A stretch of 48,420 bases of DNA from Lachnospiraceae bacterium (GTDB lineage: Bacteria > Bacillota > Clostridia > Lachnospirales > Lachnospiraceae). The position numbers were made by a program, and so were the translations under genes. The notes beneath the pieces are model-generated. The model had not been told where the DNA came from and made no database searches. It saw nothing but the letters and a program-made list of their open reading frames with translations. Position 1 is the first letter of the stretch; each line of letters begins with the position of its first letter. The stretch covers positions 1 to 48,420 of the forward strand of contig JAFQVJ010000019.1 of assembly GCA_017408025.1 (NCBI GenBank), read 5' to 3'. Shown in pieces: positions 24,316 to 33,860 of the stretch.

Positions 24316-27300
24316 GTGAGCATTAGCGTAGAAACAATCAGAAAGTATATGTATAGTGCAAAGGTCTATGATGAGGCTTGTGCTTATGTTGATTCGGGAC
24401 AAGTAGAAATAATCAGAACCAGAAGCTTTTGGAAAAGTGAAGCCAGTATAGAAGGAAAGGTGTGCGGAGTAACATGTAAATTGTCTGTAAGCAATGATGA
24501 TGTGGCTTCTTTTGCCTGCACATGTCATGACTTTAAGAGTAAGCGGGGAATGTGCAGTCATATAGGGGCATTGGCATTTGCTCACATCAAGAAAAATGAA
24601 CTAGGGCAGCAGGGAGTAGTATATACATCCGGAGAGGCAAAACGTATCGTTTCAGTTTATTTAAAAAGAGCTGAAAAAGGAAATTATGCTGAAGACAGGG
24701 CTATGGACGTAGAATTGGCCTGTAGAATAGAACTGCAATCTGATAGCTTGGCAGTTGAGTTTTTTGTGTCAAAGGGAAAGAAAAAATATCAGATAAAGGA
24801 TTTGTACGAATTTGACGACATGTGGGTAGAATCTAGGTATCATGAATATGGGACCGGCTTTAAAATCGTACATGATATGACTTCTTTTAAGGAATCAGAG
24901 ATTCCAATGCTCAAATTTCTGCTTAAGTATATTAGGGCATCAAAATCATTGGCAGCAGTATATGCAAATCAACAGAATGATACATATGTAAAGGATAGAA
25001 AAAAGCTGGTGCTTATAGGAAGTGCTATAGATGAATTTTTTAGTATATGCCATGACAGCATTAAAAATATTACATTGCGTTGTAGAAATTCATTTAGCAC
25101 AAATGAGAAGAATATCAGAATTATAGAGGATAGTCCAGATATCAATATATCTCTTGAAGCTATAGCAAATCAGGGATATAAGGCAGAAATAAGCGGAGTC
25201 GAGAAGGTTACAGAAGGAGAAAAAAATATTTATATATTGTGGGATAACGTTATATATAAGGCTGATGAAGAGTTTTCCAACGGGGTTAGAGAATTTCTTG
25301 TTGAAGCATGTAAAGCAGATTATGACAACAGTTCGAAGACATATAAACTGATTTTTAATAAAAAAGATATGCCAGCATTTTGCAATCTTGTTATATCGGA
25401 TATAAAGCAATATATAACAGTTACTCAAAAAAATGTTGATATAGAGGAATTTGAACCATGGGAATTAAGCTGTGAATTCCATGTAGATGTGGTAGCAGGA
25501 GAACTGAGGTGTCATGTTAAATGTTTTTATAACGAGGAACGTTTTGATTTGTTTAAAGGTATCGGAGCAGGACTTGGAATATGCAGAGATTATAACAAGG
25601 AGAGTCGCATCAAAAACGTGCTGTTGAAGTATTTCCCGGAAGGTGAGACATATGGAACATTATCAACATATGATTATAGACATGTATATGAGTTCTTAAA
25701 AAATGGTATTAAGGAATTGGAACGCTTTGGTGAAGTTACTTTATCTGAAAAGGTGAGAAATTATGAAGTTATAGACTCTATGAAGATAAATGCTGAGGTT
25801 TCTATGGAGGAAAACTGGCTTAAGCTGGATGTTGATGCCGGAGAGTACACAAGAGCAGAGCTTGATGAACTTTTAGCTGCATATCGAAGAAAGGAAAAGT
25901 ATATCAAGCTTGGGGAGAATAAGCTTGTACGTCTCGATGATAATGGTCTGGAGCTGCTGGCACAGATGGCATTCGATCTTGATTTCTCGGCAATGGATAT
26001 TATTAACCATCACGTGTTTATCCCGAAATACAGAGCGTTGTATATTGATGGAAGATTGCGTGAAGGCCATCTTGTTGCTTACGATAAGGATGCAGCGTTT
26101 AAAGCTCTTGTCAGAACTATTAAGCAGGTAGAGGATAGCGAATTTATGGTTCCGGAGGAATTGGAAGAGACACTAAGAGGATATCAGAAACACGGGTTTC
26201 ATTGGCTTAGAACTCTCGATGCTTGTGGCTTTGGAGGTATATTGGCGGATGATATGGGTCTTGGTAAGACATTACAGATTATTACGTTACTGTTAGATGA
26301 GAAGATAAGTGTATCTAGAAATACACCTTCTCTTATCATCGCACCTGCGTCACTTATATATAACTGGGAAAACGAAATCAGACATTTTGCACCACAGTTG
26401 AAGGCAGTGGCAGTGGCTGGAACAAAGAATCAGAGAAGAGAAGTGTTGTCAAACTTTAACGAATATGATGTGCTTATTACATCCTATGATTTATTGAAGC
26501 GGGACATAGACATGTATGACAATCTGTCATTCCGCTTTCAGGTTATAGATGAGGCGCAGAACATAAAGAATTTTTCAACCGCCAATGCTAAGAGTGTAAA
26601 AAAGATACAGGCACAGACCAGATATGCGCTCACGGGAACTCCTATAGAAAACAGACTGTCGGAGCTTTGGAGTATATTTGACTATCTTATGCCAGGATTC
26701 TTATATAGCTATAATAAGTTTAGGGAGAAGTTTGAAAATCCAATTATGAAGAATGGTGAGATAAGCGCAACAAAAGGGCTGACCCGACTGATTGGCCCTT
26801 TTGTGCTCAGACGTCTAAAAAAGGATGTATTAAAGGAGCTTCCAGAGAAGCAGGAGTATGATATTTTTGCAAAACTGGAGGGTAAACAGCACAAGCTATA
26901 TACTGCCAATGCGTTGAAGCTTAAGGATAAGATAGAAAAGACGGATGACGATGGCTTCGGGGATAAGAGAATAGAGATTCTGTCTGAGCTTATGAAGCTA
27001 AGACAGCTTTGCTGTGATCCATCTCTTTGCTATAATGATTATGATGGAGAGTCTGCTAAGCTTGATATGTGCATGGATATGATAAGCAATGGTATATCAG
27101 GCGGACATAAAATACTTCTGTTTTCACAGTTTACTACAATGCTGGATATTATAGGAAAAAGGTTAAAAGAAGAAAATATAGAATATTATCTTCTAACTGG
27201 AGCTACAAGTAAAGAATCCAGAGCAAAGCTGGTAGATACATTTAATAATGACAACACTGGAGTATTTCTGATATCTCTTAAGGCAGGCGGTGTGGGGTTG

Positions 27301-27564
27301 AATCTAACAGGCGCGGATATGGTCATTCACTATGATCCATGGTGGAACGTGGCAGCAGAAAATCAGGCCTCAGACAGAGCCCATAGAATCGGACAGGATA
27401 AGGTTGTGTCAGTATTTAAGCTTATAACTAAAGGTACCATAGAGGAACGTATACAAGAGCTGCAGCGCAGAAAAGCGCAGCTGGCTGATAATATACTAAA
27501 TGGTGACACAATATCTCTAAGTAGCTTGTCAAAAAATGAATTATTAAGTATACTTAATGTCTAA
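24316..27564 (+). CDS. SWIM zinc finger SNF2-family helicase
   Basis: About 1,082 residues from a GTG at 24316 placed 7 nt after GGAGGT; the ATG at 24295 would bury that site. A SWIM zinc finger (CTCH...MCSH, about residues 56-72) opens the protein, followed by a long SNF2-associated region. The ATPase core has LADDMGLGKTLQ (about 645), the DEAQ box in VIDEAQNIKN, LTGTPIENRLSELWSIFDYLMPG, and in lobe 2 LLTGATSKESR, LISLKAGGVGLNLTGAD and DRAHRIGQ. Such Firmicutes proteins are dsDNA translocases thought to act in transcription or chromosome dynamics. It follows mnmA by 32 nt and may be part of the same transcript. Confidence 0.94.
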   Translation: MSISVETIRKYMYSAKVYDEACAYVDSGQVEIIRTRSFWKSEASIEGKVCGVTCKLSVSNDDVASFACTCHDFKSKRGMCSHIGALAFAHIKKNELGQQGVVYTSGEAKRIVSVYLKRAEKGNYAEDRAMDVELACRIELQSDSLAVEFFVSKGKKKYQIKDLYEFDDMWVESRYHEYGTGFKIVHDMTSFKESEIPMLKFLLKYIRASKSLAAVYANQQNDTYVKDRKKLVLIGSAIDEFFSICHDSIKNITLRCRNSFSTNEKNIRIIEDSPDINISLEAIANQGYKAEISGVEKVTEGEKNIYILWDNVIYKADEEFSNGVREFLVEACKADYDNSSKTYKLIFNKKDMPAFCNLVISDIKQYITVTQKNVDIEEFEPWELSCEFHVDVVAGELRCHVKCFYNEERFDLFKGIGAGLGICRDYNKESRIKNVLLKYFPEGETYGTLSTYDYRHVYEFLKNGIKELERFGEVTLSEKVRNYEVIDSMKINAEVSMEENWLKLDVDAGEYTRAELDELLAAYRRKEKYIKLGENKLVRLDDNGLELLAQMAFDLDFSAMDIINHHVFIPKYRALYIDGRLREGHLVAYDKDAAFKALVRTIKQVEDSEFMVPEELEETLRGYQKHGFHWLRTLDACGFGGILADDMGLGKTLQIITLLLDEKISVSRNTPSLIIAPASLIYNWENEIRHFAPQLKAVAVAGTKNQRREVLSNFNEYDVLITSYDLLKRDIDMYDNLSFRFQVIDEAQNIKNFSTANAKSVKKIQAQTRYALTGTPIENRLSELWSIFDYLMPGFLYSYNKFREKFENPIMKNGEISATKGLTRLIGPFVLRRLKKDVLKELPEKQEYDIFAKLEGKQHKLYTANALKLKDKIEKTDDDGFGDKRIEILSELMKLRQLCCDPSLCYNDYDGESAKLDMCMDMISNGISGGHKILLFSQFTTMLDIIGKRLKEENIEYYLLTGATSKESRAKLVDTFNNDNTGVFLISLKAGGVGLNLTGADMVIHYDPWWNVAAENQASDRAHRIGQDKVVSVFKLITKGTIEERIQELQRRKAQLADNILNGDTISLSSLSKNELLSILNV

Positions 27565-27582
27565 GGTTTCGGAGGGACAAGT

Positions 27583-28869
27583 ATGAGAAAAAGTATTAAG
27601 CATTATGCTGTTACCATATTTATTATAGTTTTAATACTTATAATAAACGTAATGGCGTACTTTCAATATTCAAAAAATATAGATGAACAGCTTGCACAGC
27701 AGATAGATATACATCTGCAGGCTGTTACTGACGAGATGGTGGAATGTCTTGATATCAAAATGGAGGAAAGATTGGCCACTTTTAAGGCTGTTGCCACCTT
27801 TATTGGAAATGTAGATGATATAAAGAGTGAGCAGGTTGAGGATGCATTGGCAAAGCAGGCTGAGGCGGCAGGTTACAGTCAGTTTGATGTTATTACAGCT
27901 GACGGTATAGGCTTAAAGAATAAAGGTAATGTTGATTATAATGAGGACAAGTGTTTCTCAAAGGCAATGGGCGGTAAGAGTGTCATGGATGTCAATGAAG
28001 ATAGCTACGGCACAGTAAGCGGTATAAAGTATTATGTTCCAATTTGTGAACACGAAAAAGTTATAGGTGTGTTGTTGACAACATCAAATCTTGAACAATT
28101 TACAAATTATATGGATATATCGGACCTTGGTCAGTATGGCAATTCCTTTGTAGTAAAACAGGACGGGACATTGTTATCAAGAGGATATGGTCTCGATGAG
28201 GTTGAAAATATCAGTATGATATTTGGTGACGATAAATCGGCTACAGAGCTTATAAATAGTATGGGTTCAAGACAGTCTGGTTATATTTCATATGAGAGTG
28301 AATCTTCTAAAAGATATATTTGCTATGCCAGAACGGCTTATAATAAGTGGTACATGGTATCTATAGTTTCGTCGTCATCTATAGAGGTAACTAGTGATGA
28401 TATAGCTAATGAGGGAACGGTTTTTTTCGTTGAGATTGGTGTACTTACAATTATTCTTACGATTTACCTTGTAAGAGTTGTGTTTATGGAGAGCAAAGGC
28501 AATAGAATGAATAAAACAAGGTATTACATGGTGTCAAAATATAGTGACAGTATTATTTTTGACTATAGCTGCAATAAGGATACTATGTATTGCAATGACA
28601 AGTGGAAGAAGATATTTGGATATGATGTGGAGCGAAATAATCTTAAAGAGGATATAACAAAACATGTGGTGTCAGAAGATAAGGAAAGGTTTAAAGAAAT
28701 TATTAATGTTCTTATGACGCAGAAGGAATTTGTTAAGTTTCAGATTTCTTTGCTTGATAGTGAGGGTAAACCTGTTAGCTGTAGTTTTAAAATGTCAGCT
28801 ATAAAAGGAAAAAAAGGTAAGGTACAGAAAGTTCTCGGTGTAATAGAGGTCTTTCAGCAGAACGTATAA
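27583..28869 (+). CDS. Membrane sensor with Cache and PAS domains, no output domain
   Basis: 428 residues: a membrane helix at about 8-28, an extracytoplasmic Cache-type domain (about 35-275; note YYVPICEHEKVIGVLLTTSNLEQF and SIVSSSSIEVTSD), a second helix at about 283-303, and a cytoplasmic PAS fold (about 318-425) ending VLGVIEVFQQ. In related proteins this layout is followed by GGDEF, a histidine kinase or another output domain; here the gene stops right after the PAS fold. GGAGGG lies before the ATG, and dacA-like begins at once downstream. It probably senses a small ligand and passes the signal by protein contact, but that is inference. Confidence 0.8.
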   Translation: MRKSIKHYAVTIFIIVLILIINVMAYFQYSKNIDEQLAQQIDIHLQAVTDEMVECLDIKMEERLATFKAVATFIGNVDDIKSEQVEDALAKQAEAAGYSQFDVITADGIGLKNKGNVDYNEDKCFSKAMGGKSVMDVNEDSYGTVSGIKYYVPICEHEKVIGVLLTTSNLEQFTNYMDISDLGQYGNSFVVKQDGTLLSRGYGLDEVENISMIFGDDKSATELINSMGSRQSGYISYESESSKRYICYARTAYNKWYMVSIVSSSSIEVTSDDIANEGTVFFVEIGVLTIILTIYLVRVVFMESKGNRMNKTRYYMVSKYSDSIIFDYSCNKDTMYCNDKWKKIFGYDVERNNLKEDITKHVVSEDKERFKEIINVLMTQKEFVKFQISLLDSEGKPVSCSFKMSAIKGKKGKVQKVLGVIEVFQQNV

Positions 28870-30129
28870 TTGAAAGGAATGCAGTGTAAAGTGAAAAATA
28901 GATTCATAAAAAACATAAGGACATATGCAGCAGCTGTTGTTATTGCTGCATGTGCTATGTTGGTGTCTGTCAATGTATGTAAAGTATACGGAATAGAGAG
29001 AGTTAGTTCGTCCGAAAAAGAGAGTGGAATATATACAGTGACAGGAACGACTGAAAATGTCCCAGAAATTCTTGGGGAATCGGCTATTGTGGTTGATATA
29101 AAGACAGGATATACCCTGTACGAAAAAAATATATACGAAAAGCATTATCCAGCAAGCATCACAAAAATAATGACAGCCTTGCTTACGTTGGAGCATGCAG
29201 ATCTAAATGAGATTGTGACTTTTTCTCATGCAGCAGTATTTAGCGTGGAGGCTGGCAGCAGTGTAGCATATGTTGACGAAGGTGAGCAATTGACTGTGGA
29301 GCAGTGCTTATATGGTCTTATGCTTATATCGGGGAATGATCTGGCAAATGGTCTGGCAGAGCATGTAGGTGGCACAATGAATAATTTTGCCACAATGATG
29401 AACGAGAGAGCAAAATCACTTGGCTGTGTGAATACATGCTTTTCTAATGCACATGGACTTCACGACGAAAATCATTATACATGTGCTTATGACATGGCGA
29501 AAATAGCTATAGAAGCATATGATACTCAAGACAAATTTATGGATATATGTTCAACACTGACCTATGAATGTCCGCCTACCAATAAGCAGAAAGAGACCAG
29601 GGTGTGGGGAAATAAGAATAGACTTATCAACCCATATGAGGATTTGTATTATGAGGATTGTATCGGTGGAAAAACGGGTTATACAAATGAGGCGGGAGGC
29701 ACGCTAGTAACCTACGCAAATATCAACGGAAGAAAAGTTGTATGTGTAATTATGAAGAGTACAAATTCTGCAGCTGCATTTGTTGATACAACTACATTAT
29801 ATGAATATATCCGTAACAATGTTACAGATGATATGTTCAATCAGCTGGACGAAAAATATTCAAAGCTTGTAGAGGAGGAGAACAGCAATCAAAGTGAGGA
29901 ACAGAACACAACAGTGTCAGAGGGTGTGAAAAATGAAAATGTAACTTCCTCTAATACAGAAAACAACGATGAGGAATCAGATGGTTTGTGGATAGGATGG
30001 AAATTATTGATTCTAATGCTGACCATATTGATTATATATTATGCTTATGTCAGATATATGAGATATTTGCGAATGAAGAGAAGGAGAGAACGTCGCTTAC
30101 GTGAGCGTGGACAACAACATAGACGATAA
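28870..30129 (+). CDS. D-alanyl-D-alanine carboxypeptidase (peptidase S11)
   Basis: Up to 419 residues. A signal or anchor helix (about 18-38) precedes the penicillin-binding fold with SxxK (Ser96-Ile-Thr-Lys99), SGN (154-156) and KTG in GGKTGYTNEAGG. A low-complexity linker follows, then a membrane helix (about 376-396) and a strongly basic tail. It trims the terminal D-Ala of peptidoglycan pentapeptides and is related to DacA/DacF. The start is uncertain: the TTG at 28870 abuts the previous stop, while ATG 28879 or GTG 28891 are also possible, with AAAGGA between them. The arginine-rich C-terminus is on the cytoplasmic side if the helix spans once. Confidence 0.92.
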   Translation: MKGMQCKVKNRFIKNIRTYAAAVVIAACAMLVSVNVCKVYGIERVSSSEKESGIYTVTGTTENVPEILGESAIVVDIKTGYTLYEKNIYEKHYPASITKIMTALLTLEHADLNEIVTFSHAAVFSVEAGSSVAYVDEGEQLTVEQCLYGLMLISGNDLANGLAEHVGGTMNNFATMMNERAKSLGCVNTCFSNAHGLHDENHYTCAYDMAKIAIEAYDTQDKFMDICSTLTYECPPTNKQKETRVWGNKNRLINPYEDLYYEDCIGGKTGYTNEAGGTLVTYANINGRKVVCVIMKSTNSAAAFVDTTTLYEYIRNNVTDDMFNQLDEKYSKLVEEENSNQSEEQNTTVSEGVKNENVTSSNTENNDEESDGLWIGWKLLILMLTILIIYYAYVRYMRYLRMKRRRERRLRERGQQHRR

Positions 30130-30141
30130 AATCTTGAAATT

Positions 30142-30170
30142 CCAAGGCTATTATGATAAGATAGCCTTGG
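30142..30170 (+). terminator. Hairpin between the carboxypeptidase gene and gpmI
   Basis: Perfect 10-bp arms CCAAGGCTAT (30142-30151) and ATAGCCTTGG (30161-30170) with a 9-nt loop. No T-run follows (ATTATGTG), so it is either a weak terminator or a regulatory or mRNA-stabilising hairpin. Confidence 0.5.
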
Positions 30171-30228
30171 ATTATGTGCATATATGTGCATGATTATAGA
30201 TAATAGATGTAAAAAGGAGATAAATATA

Positions 30229-31773
30229 ATGAGCAAGAAACCTGTTGTATTAATGATACTTGACGGTTATGGATTGAATGAGAAGAGCGAAGGCAATGCA
30301 GTGGCAATTGCAAAGACACCTGTTATGGATAAGCTTATGGCTAAATATCCTTTTGTTAGAGGAAATGCTAGTGGAATGGCAGTAGGTCTTCCAGATGGAC
30401 AGATGGGTAACTCAGAAGTTGGACATCTTAATATGGGTGCCGGACGTATTGTATATCAGGAGCTTACACGTATCACAAAGGAAATTCAGGATGGAGATTT
30501 CTTTAAAAATGAAGTTCTTCTTAAGGCGATGGAAAACTGCAAGAAGAATGGTTCTGCTCTTCATACATTTGGTCTTCTTTCAGATGGTGGGGTACATAGC
30601 CATAATACACATCTCTATGGACTTCTTGAGATGGCTAAGAGAGAAGGCATCGAGAAAGTTTATGTTCACGCTTTCCTTGATGGTAGAGATACAGCTCCTA
30701 CATCTGGCAAGGGATTTATGGAAGATCTTGTTGCAAAGATGAAGGAAATCGGTGTTGGTGAGGTTGCATCTGTTTCAGGTCGTTACTATGCAATGGACAG
30801 AGATAACAGATGGGATAGAGTCGAGAAGGCATATAATGCCATTACAGCTGGCGAGGGCGAGAAGGCAGAGTGTCCAGTTACAGCTATTGCTGATTCATAT
30901 GCAAAGGATGTTACAGATGAGTTTGTAGTCCCAACAGTTATTGTAAAGAATGGTGCACCAGTTGCAACAGTTTCAGATAAAGATTCAGTAGTATTCTTTA
31001 ATTTCCGTCCTGACAGAGCTAGAGAAATCACAAGAGCATTCTGTATGGATGAGTTTGATGGATTTGCAAGACCAGCTAGAAAGGATGTAACATTTGTATG
31101 TTTCACAGAGTACGATGCTACAATCCCTAACAAGGAAATTGCATTTAAGAAGGTATCTATCACAAATACATTTGGTGAGTTCCTTGCAGCTAACAATATG
31201 ACACAGGCCAGAATCGCTGAGACAGAGAAGTATGCTCACGTAACATTCTTTTTCAACGGTGGTGTAGAAGAGCCAAACAAGGGGGAGGACAGAATCCTTG
31301 TTAAGTCACCAAAGGTTGCAACATATGACCTTAAGCCAGAGATGAGCGCTTACGAGGTATGCGATAAGCTTTGTGAGGCTATTACAGCAGATAAATATGA
31401 TGTCATTATCATCAATTTCGCTAATCCAGATATGGTTGGTCATACAGGTATCGAAGAAGCGGCAGTTAAGGCGGTAGAAGCAGTTGATGAGTGTGTAGGT
31501 AGGGCAGTAGAGGCTCTTAAGTCAGTAGACGGTGTAATGTTTATCTGTGCTGACCACGGTAATGCAGAGCAGCTTGTCGATTATGAGACAGGCGAGAGCT
31601 TTACAGCTCATACAACAAATCAGGTTCCATTTATCCTTGTAAATGCAGACCCATCATACAAGCTTAAGGAAGATGGTTGCCTTGCTGATATAGTTCCAAC
31701 ACTTATAGATATTATGGGTATGGAGCAACCAGCAGAAATGACTGGAAAGTCACTGTTGTGCAAGTTAACTTAA
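30229..31773 (+). CDS. gpmI: 2,3-bisphosphoglycerate-independent phosphoglycerate mutase
   Basis: About 514 residues, the usual size. The alkaline-phosphatase-type metal site appears as LMILDGYG at the start, the phosphoserine loop as QMGNSEVGHLNMGAGR, and ADHGNAEQ near the C-terminus; HAFLDGRDTAP and GRYYAMDRDNRWDR are further family motifs. The enzyme converts 3- to 2-phosphoglycerate in glycolysis using Mn2+. The ATG at 30229 follows AAGGAG by 9 nt; the longer frame from 30184 lacks a ribosome binding site. Codon use is strongly biased, as for a highly expressed gene. Confidence 0.97.
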   Translation: MSKKPVVLMILDGYGLNEKSEGNAVAIAKTPVMDKLMAKYPFVRGNASGMAVGLPDGQMGNSEVGHLNMGAGRIVYQELTRITKEIQDGDFFKNEVLLKAMENCKKNGSALHTFGLLSDGGVHSHNTHLYGLLEMAKREGIEKVYVHAFLDGRDTAPTSGKGFMEDLVAKMKEIGVGEVASVSGRYYAMDRDNRWDRVEKAYNAITAGEGEKAECPVTAIADSYAKDVTDEFVVPTVIVKNGAPVATVSDKDSVVFFNFRPDRAREITRAFCMDEFDGFARPARKDVTFVCFTEYDATIPNKEIAFKKVSITNTFGEFLAANNMTQARIAETEKYAHVTFFFNGGVEEPNKGEDRILVKSPKVATYDLKPEMSAYEVCDKLCEAITADKYDVIIINFANPDMVGHTGIEEAAVKAVEAVDECVGRAVEALKSVDGVMFICADHGNAEQLVDYETGESFTAHTTNQVPFILVNADPSYKLKEDGCLADIVPTLIDIMGMEQPAEMTGKSLLCKLT

Positions 31774-31792
31774 GCAAAGTGAGATGAGCACT

Positions 31793-31938
31793 CGCACGAG
31801 AAGAAAATGTCAGCTGAAGCTGACCGTGCTCGGCTCGCAAAGTGGAGCAAGTCCCTCATGAATGAGGGATTTAGAGAGTTGAAGTGGACTTGTCCACTTT
31901 GTTCTTTAATAGGAAAGTTCTTCAAACTTCCCTATTAA
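31793..31938 (+). repeat. Intergenic mosaic repeat, locus 3, modules A and T
   Basis: Module A (31793-31903) begins 19 nt after the gpmI stop, with all hairpins intact (GTCAGCTGAAGCTGAC, CCTCATGAATGAGG, AGTGGACTTGTCCACT). It is followed by a T palindrome (31905-31938) whose outer arms are TTTAAT/ATTAAA in place of TTGTAT. Module B follows at once. Confidence 0.9.
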
Positions 31939-31940
31939 AA

Positions 31941-32034
31941 AACGCTCCGCTAAGGATCCCACTACGGCGGATAGGAAGATGTCACTAAAGCGACCCGCCG
32001 TAGGCGGAGAATCTTGCAAGCAAGATTCTTTTTT
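31941..32034 (+). repeat. Intergenic mosaic repeat, locus 3, module B with terminator
   Basis: Module B folds from outer arms CTCCGC/GCGGAG, a middle stem CTACGGCGG/CCGCCGTAG and an inner hairpin around CTAAAG, and then ends in GAATCTTG-CAAG-CAAGATTC plus six T's, an intrinsic terminator. It stops about 30 nt before the capA-like start codon. It is nearly identical to the copy at 39030-39122. Confidence 0.9.
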
Positions 32035-32064
32035 CTGTATATTTTATGATTTAAAGGAGACCAT

Positions 32065-33336
32065 ATGAAAAAACTAAAATCAACGCTTTTAGTTCTTCTC
32101 ATGGCCGTGATATCTCTGATTATTTACTATATGGTGATAGCAATAACAGGCTCAAACAGTGATAGTAAAGATGATGATAAAAATACTAAGCCACAGGAGG
32201 AGATAACAGAAAATCAATCTGTAAATAATATCGATGAGAAAGTCACAATTTCTCTTGTGGCTGTAGGAGATAATTTTGCCCACGAAAGTGTTATTGAAAG
32301 TGGAAAGAATGATGATGGCACATACAATTATGATTTCCTTTTTGAAGGTATAAAAGATGAAATAATGTCAGCTGATATATCCGCTATTTACCAGACTATG
32401 ATTATAGCGGGAAATGATAAAGGATTGTCAGGTTACCCATTGTTCAACACGCCAGAAGAGATGATGTCTGCTATCCAAAATACAGGTTTTGATATTGCAC
32501 TTATGGCATCGAATCATACAACAGATATGGGAGTAGATGGCATCAAATCTTGTATTGAGTTATGGAAAAAATATGCTGGAGTGTTGCCTGTGGGTATTAA
32601 TGAAAGCGGAGAAAGCTCTGTAAATATACCAATTATAGAGGTTAAGGGTAAGAGAGTCGCAATTCTCAATTATACCTATGGATTAAATAAGCCAATTACA
32701 AGTACTTCTGACCAGTATATGGTTAATTATCTTGGGGCGCTTAATAGCGCTACTGGCGAGGCTTCCCAGACTACGTTATCTGAAGCTGTTCTTAGCGATA
32801 TACAAAGAGCTAGCGATCAGGCTGATTTTGTGGTTGTATTTCCATGCTGGGGAGATGAATATACCTTTGAGACTGGAACAGTTGAAAAAAAATGGGCAAA
32901 GCAGATGACAGAAGCAGGAGCAAATCTTATTATAGGTGCTCACACTCATTATATAGGTGAGGTTGAGCAAATTACAGCAGACAATGGTAACACATCAATG
33001 TGTTATTACTCACTTGGCAACTTCTGTTCGTCATTTAATAACCCTAGTACAATGGTAGGAGCTTTAGCAAAAGTAAATATCGTTTTTGAGGGTGATAATG
33101 TATATGTGGATACAGAAACTTCGGGAGTAATTCCTATTGTGACACATTATACACATTCAGGTAATGCAGATGATGAAATGGCTAATATTGTAGGTATATA
33201 TCCAATCAGTGAATATACAAGTGATATGGCAGCTTCTCACGGTATAATTACAAGAGGAAATGTACAGTTTTCAATGGATATCATTAATGATATAATAAAT
33301 ACAAATATAAAACCAGAGTATATCTTGACAGAATAG
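32065..33336 (+). CDS. CapA family protein (PgsA-like metallophosphatase fold)
   Basis: 423 residues with one N-terminal membrane anchor (about 8-28) and a charged linker. The CapA domain starts SLVAVGDNFAH; it has DIALMASNHTTDMG, DFVVVFPCWGDEY and GAHTHYIGEVE, the metal-site motifs of the calcineurin-like superfamily. CapA/PgsA proteins take part in poly-gamma-glutamate or capsule synthesis, but single clostridial copies without capB/capC are of unknown role; none is seen here. AAGGAG precedes the ATG. The module B terminator lies directly upstream. Confidence 0.88.
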   Translation: MKKLKSTLLVLLMAVISLIIYYMVIAITGSNSDSKDDDKNTKPQEEITENQSVNNIDEKVTISLVAVGDNFAHESVIESGKNDDGTYNYDFLFEGIKDEIMSADISAIYQTMIIAGNDKGLSGYPLFNTPEEMMSAIQNTGFDIALMASNHTTDMGVDGIKSCIELWKKYAGVLPVGINESGESSVNIPIIEVKGKRVAILNYTYGLNKPITSTSDQYMVNYLGALNSATGEASQTTLSEAVLSDIQRASDQADFVVVFPCWGDEYTFETGTVEKKWAKQMTEAGANLIIGAHTHYIGEVEQITADNGNTSMCYYSLGNFCSSFNNPSTMVGALAKVNIVFEGDNVYVDTETSGVIPIVTHYTHSGNADDEMANIVGIYPISEYTSDMAASHGIITRGNVQFSMDIINDIINTNIKPEYILTE

Positions 33337-33423
33337 ATTGCTTAATTAAGAAGATAAAATACTTGCTTTTGTTTTTTTACTATGGTAGAATGGAAAAGCT
33401 TGAGTATAGGAGGTGTAATAACA

Positions 33424-33651
33424 GTGGCTACAGCATTTACAGTTATTTTTGTTATAATTTGCATAGCATTGACAATAGTAGTATTACTTCAGGAAGGTAA
33501 GTCAGCAGGTTTAGGCGTTGTTAATGGTTCGTCGGACACTTACTGGGGTAAGAATAAAGGTCGTTCAGTGGAGGGAACATTGGAGAAAATCACAAGAGTG
33601 CTTGTTATTCTCTTCTTAGTTATCGCTCTTGTTCTTAACATTATAGCTTAG
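33424..33651 (+). CDS. secG: Preprotein translocase subunit SecG
   Basis: About 75 residues from a GTG at 33424, 10 nt after AGGAGG; the longer frame from 33382 would bury that site. Two membrane helices (about 3-22 and 53-73) flank the conserved cytoplasmic loop VVLLQEGKSAGLG. SecG helps SecYE move proteins across the membrane. It heads the conserved secG-rnr-smpB-ssrA neighbourhood. Confidence 0.94.
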   Translation: MATAFTVIFVIICIALTIVVLLQEGKSAGLGVVNGSSDTYWGKNKGRSVEGTLEKITRVLVILFLVIALVLNIIA

Positions 33652-33662
33652 TTATGTGATGA

Positions 33663-33705
33663 AGCCTTTTCTGCTATTATAACGATAGTGGAAAAGGCTA
33701 CTTTA
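33663..33705 (+). terminator. Rho-independent terminator after secG
   Basis: Arms AGCCTTTTC and GAAAAGGCT (ending at 33699), with an inner CTAT/ATAG pair, are followed by ACTTTATTTT. The repeat copy follows directly. Confidence 0.8.
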
Positions 33706-33707
33706 TT

Positions 33708-33830
33708 TTGTATAGAAAAGTTCTAGAAACTTTCCTATATAACAATAATGCTCCGCGAGTGCTCCCTAAGTGGAGCAAGTCTCTCGTGAATAAGAAATTT
33801 AGGGAGTTGAAGTGGACTTGTTCACTTTGT
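33708..33830 (+). repeat. Intergenic mosaic repeat, locus 4 (T + degenerate A)
   Basis: A slightly decayed T palindrome (33708-33744) leads into a recombined segment, GCTCCGCGAGTGCTCC, resembling a B head joined to A, and then the end of module A with AGTGGACTTGTTCACT, where a G-U pair replaces G-C. It is the most diverged copy in the window. Confidence 0.75.
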
Positions 33831-33860
33831 TTTGTTCACTTTTTCTAGATGGAGGTGTGT

